Shown piece by piece: positions 35,476 through 47,400 of a stretch of 64,000 nt of DNA. How positions within the stretch are numbered: the stretch's first letter is position 1; each line of letters begins with the position of its first letter. Origin of the DNA: Gordionus sp. m RMFG-2023 (lineage: Eukaryota; Nematomorpha; Gordioida; Chordodea; Parachordodidae). The notes below the pieces were generated by a model that did not search any database, had not been told where the DNA came from, and saw nothing but the letters and a program-made list of their open reading frames with translations. The stretch is from positions 14,113,561-14,177,560 of the forward strand of contig NC_088775.1 of assembly GCF_954871325.1 (NCBI RefSeq), in the 5' to 3' direction. A program made the translations under genes and the position numbers.

Positions 35476-37354
35476 TATATACTACATTTCCTTTCGATCA
35501 TGAAGGCACCTTCTTCCCACTCTTTTAAGAGCTTACGTGAGTATGTACTTGACAGAATTTTACTGGATGCAAATTCCCCTTAAAAGCCTATATCTACCCC
35601 CTAACAATTATCTCCCTTAAATTTAAAAAAGTATAACTTAAATTATTAATACTCTACTACCAACTACCAAAATAATGTGAATGTTAAAGAGTTATTTAGA
35701 ACATGGATTCAACTATTTACCCATCATTTACAATGAATGCTAAATTGTAATATATTGTTTGGCATGAATATGAGTTTGCTGAGAATGTCTAACCCTTTTA
35801 AATTACATTTAAAAGCATAACATAAGTTTTATTTGGAAAATAATGTATGAATGTATGCAATATATAAATTTAATCGATGTTTAGCAATATCATTGTATTA
35901 TAATAGGTCTATAATAAAAGTAATAATTTTAACAGCAATATATTTTGTCCAATTTCATCAAAAATTTAATGGATAAGCCCCCAATATATTTATCCTGCTA
36001 CTATCCTACCCCCCCCCCCCGAAAATAATCGGAAACAAACTGTTTCTACCCCCTCCCCCGCTCATGTAGACTCTCGCTTAATCTAATGCTTCTGCATGGC
36101 TTTTGGCATAATTTAGACATATTAAAAATATTATACTAGGCTTATCAAAAATATCCTCATATTTTTTAATTTTAAAATTAATTGAACCCACAATTTTCCA
36201 AGTAGTATAAAATAATAAAATATTTTTTAAATATTAGTCAATTATAATATTATTAAAATTGCTTACTTATTTTGCTTTTATTTTTTTTATTGTTAAAAAA
36301 TGAATTTAAAGTAAAGGTCTTTTAAAAAACTATTAACGATTATGTTACCGCATGTATAATTTATAAAACAAAGAACTAAATATAAAAAAATGGTTATCAA
36401 TTGTTAGCCATTGAAGATACACTCTTAATGATTACAAAATAGTGTATATGCCTATTTTTAAGCAATGAAAATAGTAAACTGCGCTTATATTACTGGAGAA
36501 AAGATAGCATAAATATAGAAACCAGATATTTGAATAATAGTAAGACATGTCTATTCTTCAAAATTAATTTATCTATGTTGTAGAGTCAATAAATAGTTAG
36601 ATGCTTTTTGTATATTTGATAAATATAATTATATTTATTAAATTGTTTAATTAGAATAAAGTTTATTGTCTATTCTTTTAATGATATCGGCGATGGCCGG
36701 TATAAAAAAAGGATCAGATGGCGGCAACAAAGCAGATTTTGCACTGTCATGGAAATTGGTGTAGGCACTGAGTAGGATTTGTATTTCTAGCATTAACTAC
36801 TCAAATCATAATTTCAATTATAAGATTTTAATAGGTTAATTATTATCTATAAATATTATTTGATATGAAGGACTTAATAAAGATCTATCAAAGTGAGCTT
36901 AGCTTTGGTTAGCTGGGTGTGCCTGTAGCAAGAACCCACAGGATTTTTCTTCAAATGTTTGGGAGGTCTAATTTCTAAATGGGATTAAACTTTTTCCTTG
37001 AGGCATTCGTTGAGAATATAGATTAACAATTTTTTTTAATAGGCATGTCTTGCCTAAGAAATACAATTACATAACAAAATAATTTTACTGTATTTTTGAT
37101 TGCTGTAAGAGAATTTAAAGGTTCTTCTATCAGAGTCAAATTATTTTAGACCTGTTTCTCCATTCTATTTAATAATATCTTAAGAACATCTTTTAGTATT
37201 CAAATATCTTCCAATATATATATATAAATATTATACCAACGTATAATATTTGTTGTTAAAAGATACATTTCAACCATGGCATCTTTGTTTATCCTTAAGC
37301 ACATTTTTTACAATATTAAAATCTTTAAACTGAGCTAGTAGGTAGTGTAGTGTG
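35476..37354. other. No gene proven; poly-C run and one exon-like stretch
   Basis: A run of twelve C lies at 36009-36020, with a further C-rich part to 36060. On the minus strand, about 36780-36660, a stretch after an acceptor TACTCAG reads through PPSDPFFIPAIADIIKRID to a stop near 36655, with a higher G+C than its surround. I do not recognise it and cannot show flanking exons. Confidence 0.3.
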
Positions 37355-39178
37355 CAGAGTTGTTAAAAGATCGACGATCCTGGATTAGATTGCAAATTTG
37401 TCAATTTTACTAGATTTTTGATTCTGACTTAAATTGAGGATCGAGATCATTTTGTTTAAAATTCGATCCCGATCTTTTTAAAAATTAATTTTTTACTTAA
37501 AAAGCAATAAATAAAATAAAAATTTTGAAAATTAAATTAAAATATAATTTTAAAAAAAATATCTATCTTCATATTTTATCAACTTCCATTCCACCATTTA
37601 TTTTATAGATATATTTATTCATTTCCTAAATTTTACGAGATTTAGAACTCTTACAAGTTATTTAATATAAATTTATAATAATATATTAATATTTATTTTA
37701 ATAGGTAAATGTAAATGTCCATTATAGATTTAGAAGATTCGATTGCTTCTACTATTGATGTAACAGCAGATATAAGTGAGAATGAGAATCTTTTACCATT
37801 TTTGAAATTACATAAGTATTTTACTTTATGTGAAATGGATGAAAGCAACTCTTATAATATGATCAGCACCAAATGCTGTCTCTGTAAGAAGATAATATCA
37901 TCTTCCAAAATATCATCCTCGAACTTAAAGAGACATTTACAAATAATTCTTTTAAATTTTTTTTTTGATAATCTTAATGTCAACATGTTTAAATTTAATT
38001 TATTACATTCCTGAGTTGAGCAGGTCCTACAGAAATAGAATCTAGATACAGATTCTTTATAAAAAAATATTTTTTTATGCAATTATTTTATATTATCAGA
38101 TATCTGCAAAATATATTAAAAAATTGCAAAGATCTGGCAAATTTAGTAAAATATTTTTAACAGGCCAGTTCTACTAAACCTCTGATATCTAGTAAAATAT
38201 TAATGGGCCTTTGAAGACATTAAAAATTTATTAGATTATTTGAATTTTAAGCTAATATTTTGATTAATATTCGTAAATAAATTACAATGTTAATTTCTTT
38301 GTATATTAAGTATTAAGTTTACATTATGATATGACCCAAATATAAATAAATACCATACAGATGATGTGCCAGACTTTGTAAAATTTAAAAGGGTTAAGTT
38401 GTGCAGATACTTGATTTGGTTTATATGAATAAAATGAATACTTATTTAATAATAAATTAATTATCATTTCATAATATAGATTTCCTTCACTGTATGAAGA
38501 CAGTAACATTTTGGCAGCCATGATTCACCCTAAATTTAAACTTAATTGGCCTTATATTAATCTGCCACAAAATATGATGGTAAAAATTAGTTGCCCATTT
38601 GGAAAATATGCAGTAACAACCATATGCGGATACCTCAAATGAATGTATAGATGACATTGATCCTTTTTTTGGGAAAAATACTGTACAAAATGCTTGTTCC
38701 GTAAAAAAAAATTTATTCAAATGATGATTCCATGAATATTTTTAATACTTATATTAATTTAAAAAAAATATTTATTGAATATAATACACCTTTGCCAGGA
38801 GCGCTTGTTTAGTAAAGCTAAACATGTTCTAAGTGGACGCGGATGTTTAAATGATGATAATTTTGAAAAAATTTTATTATTAAAAGCTAATTTTAATTAT
38901 AAATAAATATATTATAACTGTTATATTTATTATTCAATTACAATAAATTTCTACCATATTTAATTTATTTTTATATTAGTTAATTTTGCATCGGTTATAT
39001 TATATTATTATTCAATTGCAATAAATTTATAACATATATTAGTTAATTTTGCATCGGTTAGAAATTTCCTTCAGAAATTTAAATAGAAAAAAAGGTCGAT
39101 CCTGGATTTCGATCCTCTTTTTTTGAAAAGATCGTGATCGGGATTCAATCGTTTTAAAAAGATCGGTTAACAAGCCTG
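37355..39178 (+). mobile_element. hAT transposon copy 2, internally deleted
   Basis: Close relative of the element at 20031-24180 in the other orientation, 1824 bp. Ends CAGAGTTGTTAAAAGATCG and, read inward from the right, CAGGCTTGTTAACCGATC; perfect 8 bp duplication GTAGTGTG (37347-37354, 39179-39186). It keeps the leader and BED finger (37715-37945, MSIIDLEDSIASTIDV ... SNLKRHLQ) and the C-terminal part (about 38450-38905), but the catalytic core present in copy 1 between them is gone. The donor after the BED finger is also lost. It could move only with enzyme from elsewhere. Confidence 0.94.
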
Positions 39179-39449
39179 GTAGTGTGTTATACTTAGAGTA
39201 GAGGCCTGCACCGGCTGTCCGAACTCTCTGGTTCAGACATTGTAGAATTTTTATTCGAGCTCAGGTCGGGTTGTAGTGTCCGACCCGAAGCCCGGCCTTA
39301 TAAATAATTATTTAAAAAGGGGACTTGTTTGCCTAACAAACTGGGCTCTATTTATATATCAGAAATATTCACTATGTTATTCTATTGATAATGATATTGA
39401 TATGACTTTTTAATTTCATTATTATATTTTTTTGAAATTAGTTATCTAT

Positions 39450-39560
39450 AATATTTTAATATAATTACAATGATTTTTAAATTCGATTGTATTTTTACGT
39501 TATCATGTAAAATATTTTAATATAGTTACAATGATTTTTAAATTCGATTGTATTTTAACG
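39450..39560. repeat. Tandem duplication, 61 bp period
   Basis: AATATTTTAATATAATTACA and following bases to 39510 are repeated from 39511 with two or three changes. Confidence 0.85.
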
Positions 39561-42500
39561 TTACTTTTTATATTTAAACGGAATAAAATTTATATGTATA
39601 CAAATTAAATAAAATACAACTTTATATGAATATTGTATAGTTTAAGGTGGTTACATATTTATATTTATATTTTAATTTTTAATTGTTTATTAGATATTAT
39701 AATATTTAAATTCAAATTATAAATTTTTTTTAGCCTGACGCGAGTTAAGGTTGGGTTGGGCCTAAAAATCTCGGGCTTGGACAAATTTTTTTAAATTAGA
39801 AAACCAAAACCTTTATATTAGGATAATCAAATATAATAGAATTACGACACTTATAAAATAATTATTCAAAGTTTGATGGATGTCAAATTTATTATCCATA
39901 TCCTCCTGGGAGTGTTTAAAATTTAACAACACTTACGCTTAGGGCATAATTTATTTTAAGTTTTTTTATCATAATCTTTCATCTACTACAGATATAATCA
40001 GACGTTGATTCCTCCCCAAAGTTTCTTCCTCAATAACTTTCAAAACTCTTATATTTTGAGCCGAGTTAAAGATTAATGGTATTAGAAAGAAAATCTAAAA
40101 AATTTAAATGTAGTATATTTAGGTTTATCTCGGCTATTAGCAGCTAATTTTCTAGATATTTTGAATAAACGTAAGATGTTTTTTATATTAATTATTAAAT
40201 CTATAAATATGTAATTTAACTTAAATATTATTTATTTGGTATTTTACATTATTATCAGTATTGGATCTTACTATATATTTTGATTGTTCCTAATTTATTT
40301 TAAAAAGATCCTAGTACTGTTTCTTAGATGCAACTTCAAGGGTTTCAGGCTCTCGTTCCGGTTTCAAACATTACAAATAAGTAATGATTTTTTTTTTAAA
40401 TAATACAATATCACAACAGTTTATTAAATAAATTTTAAATGGTATCACTTTTATTAAAACCGGTTTAAATTCCTAGGACTTTTAAAATGATTCCGGTTGA
40501 TATAAATTTTAAGATATAATTTCCGGGGTTTGTGGGTTCTTAGAATTTCTTCGACCGATTGTCTCGGGTGCCGGTTTCAAATTCTGGTTATTAATATTAA
40601 AAATTACCAAAATATCAAGTTTATTGCTAAAATTATATTAGTGTCAAGCAGCTGATATTAAAGAAATTAATTCGATTTTATCGTAACGTTTAAAAAGATC
40701 AGGGAATTTACTGTCTATTTTTAATATTCAAATTTTTTTTTCAAGTTCCATAAAAGAAGTGGTTTATGATAATCTCTAATATCTTGCTCACAGGGAAAAA
40801 GAAAACGAAAATGTTTAAACATTTTCCACCACTCTATTTTGAGCTTAGTTAAAGATTCTGATATTAGAATGAGGTTCTAAGAATCTGAGGAATAATTTTT
40901 TATACAAAAATATATAATGATATAATGACTGTGGCTGATTTATTTTTAGGAAATTTATAATTTTTCGAAAGTAATTTAAGGATTTTTGCAACCCAAAATA
41001 TCTTATATAAAAAAACACCCTCTTTTTATAGATATCTTCCAGAATAAAGCTATTATAAATGCTTTAAATTATTTTAAATAAGAGTGTGGGTTTGGGGCCG
41101 TATGAGGTTTAAACTGGCTATTTCTAAGCCATTTTAAAAATATTTATAGTAAAAAGTTATTATTTAATTATTATAAAAAAAAATTTAAAATTTTGAACCC
41201 CGCACAGAGATTAGCATTTTATTACTAATCTACACTGGCGATTATACATTAAAAAGTGTTTACACAACGAAGCCCACCATTGAAAGGCAACGAAACGTAA
41301 ATGGCATTTTGAGGCATGGAAATGCCTATCAATGATTTCTAACATGAATATGCTCACTATTCCCAGGGTATGGCCCACTCATTCTCAAAATAAGTTTCTG
41401 AAAAATTAAAATTTTGAACATAGTTGTAAAGTATATTTAATAAAAATTTAAATCTATTATATAACTAATAAAAAGGAACATTATGAGATATTATTTATTA
41501 CAAATTGCAAAGTACTTTTAATTTTATTAAAGCTTATTTGTTAAGATTCAGCAAAGCTCAATCTCCCGTACTCTAGTTTGATCCAAGTTACGACGCTTAT
41601 CTGATTTACTACATGATCCTACTCGATGGATTTACCTGTCAGTAACTTTTATTTGAAGCTTTTATCTCTTAATTACTGTTTTCTCATAAATTTTATCTTA
41701 AAATATCATAAATCATTTTTATAATTATATTCATCATAATTTTATAATAAAAAGTATTATCAAAAAATGTATATAGACATTATATTGTTTTAAATCGTAG
41801 AACTCAAATTATTTGAAAATAACTGATGCATTTATATTTAATACCTTTTTCTATCATATAATAGTCGTGATTGATTTTTTAGTGACTGATGTAAATGTCA
41901 TTGTCAATCATAGTAATATCAAGAGATAGTTATGAATTTATTCTATTGTTCACGGAATCAAGTTTATCATCACAAAATTATAGGGATAATTATGATTGGC
42001 TATGACATTTAGATTAGTCACTAAAACATCAATCGTGATAATAATAATAAAAGAAACATAATTTCATATTAATTTAAAAATTATACCATATCCCCCCCCC
42101 CCCCAATAATACTTCCTATTATATTAGAGCGTAATGTTGACGCTGAGGTGTCCTTCATTAGGTATTCTAATCGAAACATTTCTAATGGGGTGATCGTTAG
42201 CTTTTATCTATTTTTTTGGGAAAAAATAAAATACAAGATTTATATAATGTTATAGGTGGCTTTTAGCAAATTCTTAAAATTCAAATCATTCAATAGCGCG
42301 CTTTTTTAAAATCCTGAAAGCATCTAATTTGCCGAAATCGTTTTCAAGGTGGCCAGAGTATGATAGTGTTCTATATCCTCCATTTTTGCAAAATACAAGT
42401 TTTTTTCCGAAATAAATAATTCAGTACTGTATTATATCTCCATATCATAAATATAAATGTTAAAATAATTTGGAATATTCCCAACAACTTCTGAAAGTAG

Positions 42501-42759
42501 ATTGAAAGGTTTGGATTTTTTGAATATTCATAGGCATTTCACGACAAACAAGGATGAGATAATTGAAAAATTAGCTCAATCCCAACGAAGATTGGATTTT
42601 ACATTGTAAATATATAAAATACAAAATACAATTATTCCTAAAAAACTTTTTGTGTATTAATTTATATTCCCAACATTTAAATTTTTTACACTATATATAA
42701 ATTTTAAAGGCTCAAAAATTTTAAATTTATATTTTGGGTCATTAAGTGATTCATATAGT

Positions 42760-42925
42760 GGTTATATCCACTTTATATTTTATAATTCACATTTATTTTA
42801 TAGTTTATCATATACAGCCAGTTATATCCGTTTATTATTCTTTAATTCACATTGATTTTATAGTTTTTTATATGCCGGTTTATACATATAATTTTTTTAT
42901 AATCCACATTAATTTAAAATTGTGT
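42760..42925. repeat. Tandem array, three ~59 bp units
   Basis: Units start at 42760, 42820 and 42878 with GGTTATATCC-like heads and share TAATTCACATTxATTTTATAG; the third is decayed. The open stretch 42746-42943 is made of this array and is not a gene. Confidence 0.75.
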
Positions 42926-43006
42926 ATTAGAAATAGTTATTAGTCCTAATAAATTTATGATTGATATTTTTAAAAAACAATAATATTTTTAAAAAAAATT
43001 TATTAT

Positions 43007-43047
43007 CCCCCCCCCCCCCTCAAACAAAATCCTGCGTATGCGCCTGA
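43007..43047. repeat. Poly-C run next to a transposon-like end
   Basis: Thirteen C, then TCAAACAAAATCCTGCGTATGCGCCTG. Read in reverse it is CAGGCGCATACGCAGGATTT followed by a G run, a common form of hAT-type termini. A decayed likeness (AAAATCCTGTATGCC after a C run) lies at 3800-3836. The other end of the element was not found. Confidence 0.5.
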
Positions 43048-43127
43048 ATTTAACCCGTTCAAAATTATCCTAATTGTAAAAGTTATATCGTTTAAAATCA
43101 TAGATAGGCTTATAATATCATAATTTA

Positions 43128-43242
43128 CCCTGCATTCACAGTTAGCGCTAATTCGCAGCTAATATACAAAAATGAACGTAAAAATATTATATTTATATCA
43201 TATTTTGTATAATTCTCCGCGAATTCACTCTAACACGCAGGG
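43128..43242. mobile_element. Short MITE with CCCTGC ends, possibly piggyBac-like
   Basis: 115 bp. Ends CCCTGCATTCACAGT and, read inward from the right, CCCTGCGTGTTAGAGT. Flanks are TTTA on the left and TTAA on the right, which suggests a TTAA target as used by piggyBac, with one change. The interior has no coding capacity. Confidence 0.5.
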
Positions 43243-43841
43243 TTAAGAAGCAGAAATAAATCATTGCCCTGAAAATCAACCACTATTTTTTAAAAAAATG
43301 CTCCTAAATATGTGGAAAATATGAATCTAATAATATCTTCCTAACATATAAAGTGTAGTTTCCTGGTAATAAGAGTCTCCAAAATTCTCCAAATAAACTG
43401 CTGTAAGTTGCGTGCTTTCTATTTTCCAAGGTGATAGTCGCGTTTGAGACGGGAAGATTTTGGGAATTTAAAATAAACCCCGAAACACCTTTGTTATCAT
43501 TTTATTTATTTATGATAAAAATTATGAAAAAATACCTTTAAGTCGTGTCCTGGTTTGACTTATTTAAACTAGGACACACCTTATTTTGGTTTGTACTAAA
43601 TTTTTGGTGGCCTTGTTATTTTTCGTATTTTTTTCTCCTTTCTTTTGTTTTGTTTTTTTCCTCTTTTTGTTATTTTTCTATTCTTCCCCTTCTTACCTTA
43701 TAGGCTCTTTAATAGAATCGAAGCCGGTTAAACAGCAGGCTGCTTAGTCATAAGTCGAACCAGGGCAACACCCTTATAACTGTTGAATTATTTTAATAAA
43801 GTAATCAATCATCATTATACCCTAATAGTTATATTTTATTT

Positions 43842-44009
43842 CAGAGACCTGCAGGTCCGGCCGAGCCGTATATTTTAAAACCGAATATTTTAAATCGTCA
43901 TTATTAGCTATAAAAATTAAGAATTAATGTAATATATTTTTAAAAAAATATCTGGGCCAAAAAAAATATATCTCGGGTCGTGTGCAAATGGTACCTTTGC
44001 AGGTCTCTG
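43842..44009. mobile_element. 168 bp MITE, CAGAGACCTGCAGG family
   Basis: Termini CAGAGACCTGCAGGTCCGG and, read inward from the right, CAGAGACCTGCAAAGGTACC. Flanks TTTTATTT (43834-43841) and TTTTATAT (44010-44017) form an 8 bp duplication with one mismatch, so hAT-type. Decayed relatives are seen near 6370-6454, 39198, 51507, 52140-52220 and 52529-52794. Confidence 0.8.
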
Positions 44010-44456
44010 TTTTATATAAAGAAAAAAATTAATAATATCTATAGTTGTTTTATTATAGGAAGACCAAAGTATTTGAGATAGAAATAACAACGATCCCCAT
44101 AAAGAGTAAAATAAATACCCTTCAGTATTGATCATATAAGAAATTAACTGTTTGAAATGATCTTATGAATTATTTAGATAGGCTGAGAAACAATCTGAAA
44201 ATTGTGACTTTGTTGAGATGGTAAACTAAAAAAATTTTAAATAATTTTCTACAAATGCTTTAAAAAAATATGCTTGATAATTTTCTTCAATTATTAAAAA
44301 CCAATTGCATTATTTATTTACAACCTATCAAAATCTTTTTGAGAGAATTTAATAGTAGGAGAATTTAAAAAAAAAGAAAATTATGTTAAAGAAATAATGA
44401 AATCTAATTACTATCACAATTATCTGTACTATCACTCCACCTCTCAACATATTTTA

Positions 44457-47400
44457 TTAACCTTTAAGGGAGGAATACAAAAATTCTATGAGTGATGGCT
44501 TATTTTGATCCCAGAAGGTTTGCAAAAGGGTGGAAGGCGGAAAATGCAAACAAGATATTTCGACCGTCAATTCAAATACACCTTTGAATATGTAATTGTA
44601 ATCCTGCATCCCTCCTAAAAAATAAACATTTATTATATAAAGCGATTTTCAATGAAATCAAATTGTTTCTCAAACAAAAACACTATGACTTATAATGTTA
44701 ATTTATATTTAATTGAGAAATAAACAAATTATACCTAGCATTTTTTAAAACTCTTTAATGATTTACTAGGACATGACAACACACCAGAGATTTTTAAATT
44801 GTTACGTCAAAAAAATAACTTGTTAAAATTTTGTCATGATTTTTTTTTCTTAGCCTCCTATTTTAATCAATATATGTTTCTGCGAGGTATTGTTGTCAAA
44901 CGGCTCGATTTCACCCATTTTAAACGATTAAATCAAGATTTTAGCTAAAAATGTTTATATTTAAGATTCTCAATATCAATAGATGTACAGACCTTTCTGT
45001 CATATGTGAGCAAAATTCCAAACTTGGGTATAATTTGCTCTTAGCTAAAATATTTAGCTATATGATTTTAAAAATCGGCAAAATCGAGCCATTTAACAAC
45101 ACATGCAAAGTTTCATTCATTTTTATTAAATAACTAGAATATTGGTATAATGAATATCATTGGAAAAATATTGATATAAAGAATACCATTGGATGAATAT
45201 TCCTAAAAAGAATACTATTTGAGAAATATGATTTTTGACGATTATATATGTGTATATTAGTGGCAATGTGTTTTTTCCGAAAATGTGTTATACTTTTAAC
45301 TATCATTTATTGAGCGCGTTTTTTTTTAAATTTAAGAATCTGATTTTGCCGAAAATGTTTTCCATCATGTTTGGAATACCTACCCTATAAATCTCAAATA
45401 ATTTTTCCATGAACCTAATATAATTTATGTTAGTTTTTTTTTCTAAGATTTTTTATATAAATTTTAAATGGCTCAAAGGTTAACGGCATTGTCTATAATT
45501 CACAGGATAGGTGTTCTAGACATGCTGGAATACATTTCCAGTAAAATGAGATTTTTAAATTTAAAAAAACGTGCTCAAAATGATTTAAAGTTGAAAAAAA
45601 TAACACATTGTCTGAAAAAACACATTGCCGCTAACGAAGGCAAAAACTTGCATTTTAACCCTTATAAATTTTAAAAAAAATTTATGTTAATATTTATTTT
45701 ATTTATCAAATAATATTAGTTAACACAAAATTTATATACGAAAAAATAAATTCCAAATTAAATAATATAAAGGCGAAATATAGTGTAAATAATAAGAATA
45801 AGGAAGAAAGAGTGAATCTAGAGAAGGTCTGTAGAGAGATGACTGCTATTGAAACTATAATAATTTGCTTAAAGGATAGCCATCAGTCTCTGCCTGAGGA
45901 AAAAATCTTCTCGCGGATCGCCAGTATACTTGCGGATGTGAGATCCTAAATCCTTGAAGAAGGATAATGCAAGCTTACCAAAGCATAAGGTAGTGGATAT
46001 TATTGGGATAACAATGAGATTCACTTATATTTCCGAATATTTGGAAATTTTATGCTGTTCTTTTTGCTCAAGTAGGTTTAGAGTTTGGTTAGCTAAAGCT
46101 AATGAATTTATACAAGTATAGTCACAAACCAGAAATTGGCCCCGTTTCCATGAGATCAGGGTGATTCCGTTAGGCCGCTTTTCATAGAATCTAAAAAGGC
46201 CAGGTGGTTCAAATATAGTGGGTATTTGGGCGGATTTTAATACTTGCTAGATCAAGGTGCATTAGGTATGCCTGAGGATATGTCCTTTGCACAATCTGCA
46301 ATGTAAGCTGTGTATTCCTTTGCACTCTCTGGGAGTGGGAAATTCATATTCTGTGGGTTAGTTCATTGTTAGTTAGTTGGAGTTATTTTTGAAAGGAATA
46401 ACTTTCAAAAATTTATGCCCAGATCCATTAAGTAAAGAAGTTATAAGGTCTGTTGGAAGCATACTAGATAATAGGGATTAAACGCAGCATGCTACAACTG
46501 ACATGTCCTAATCCTTCTGTCTATTGGAATGGGGTGATGGGACATCATCAACACGCATTATCCATAGCAGGATAGCATCATCTAAGAAAAGTCATTTTAT
46601 GAGGTGTGGGACGTGATTGTGGGTTTCGTAAATAGACTGCTCGAAATAAAGGCAGTGTGAGCAAGATCTGTGGGAGATCTAATCCCTAAATCACCACTTT
46701 TGGTGGGCAATTAAACTTGAGCCCATGCTGTTTCATTGAATTTTAGATTCAAAATATTTTCGGTTAGACTTATTATTCCTTTTCATAAATATTGAGAGGG
46801 ATAGGGTATTTAAAAATAGGCGAAAATATGGGCTGAATGTTAAAGAAATTTTTAAGGAGGAAGACTGATGCGAGATAGCAGGTCAAGGAGGTCACCAAGC
46901 TTGAGAAGGATATCAAGAGTATGGAGGAAGGCACTGATTGCTGTGAATCCGCCTAATGGGGAACCTAGACGTGTTAGCTCCTCCTTGGAGGTAATTTTGA
47001 AACTGTGGGGATTTAGATCGGGGGAGTTTACTTGCACAAATTCGAATTTGCTGGGGTTGAGAATGAGACCAACAGCGCATCCCATTTCTATGACAATGTG
47101 CACGACCTTATTGGCTTTCAATTAAGGTCCACTAATGATTCCGTTGACTATATACCAGAGATGAGTGGAAGTGAGCAATCTGAATTAATGGTTTGAATTA
47201 TTATTGATTGCAAGACAAAATAAAAAAAGGATCCTAGTGGATCAACTTGTTGGATGCCTTCAGCAGAATATTTTTTGAGAGTTGAATCAAAGATGGAAAT
47301 TGGTAACAAGAATAGAGAATGTAATATGGGAATGATGTGCTTGCTTATTGCAAGAATGAGTTACGGGAAAGGGTGTTGTACACATTAGCAAAATCAATTC

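Larger units (their letters stand above)
39187..43127. other. Long stretch without a recognised gene
   Basis: At 39198-39300 and 39725-39785 there are GC-rich MITE-end remnants (AGAGGCCTGCACCGG; GTTGGGTTGGGCC) like those of 43842-44009. Tandem repeats lie at 39450-39560 and 42760-42925. Runs of thirteen C are at 42092-42104 and 43007-43019. Short higher-G+C open pieces near 41215-41340 and 41575-41645 could be old coding sequence; I could not assign them. Confidence 0.4.

Noticed and set aside
41215-41645. Possible exons (higher G+C, short open pieces such as FDPSYDAYLIYYMILL)
   Set aside because: No consistent phase between candidate exons, no family recognised, and both strands offer competing short frames.
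42746-42943. 65-codon open stretch with Tyr/Ile-rich repeats
   Set aside because: Composed of a 59 bp tandem array; low-complexity reading frame.
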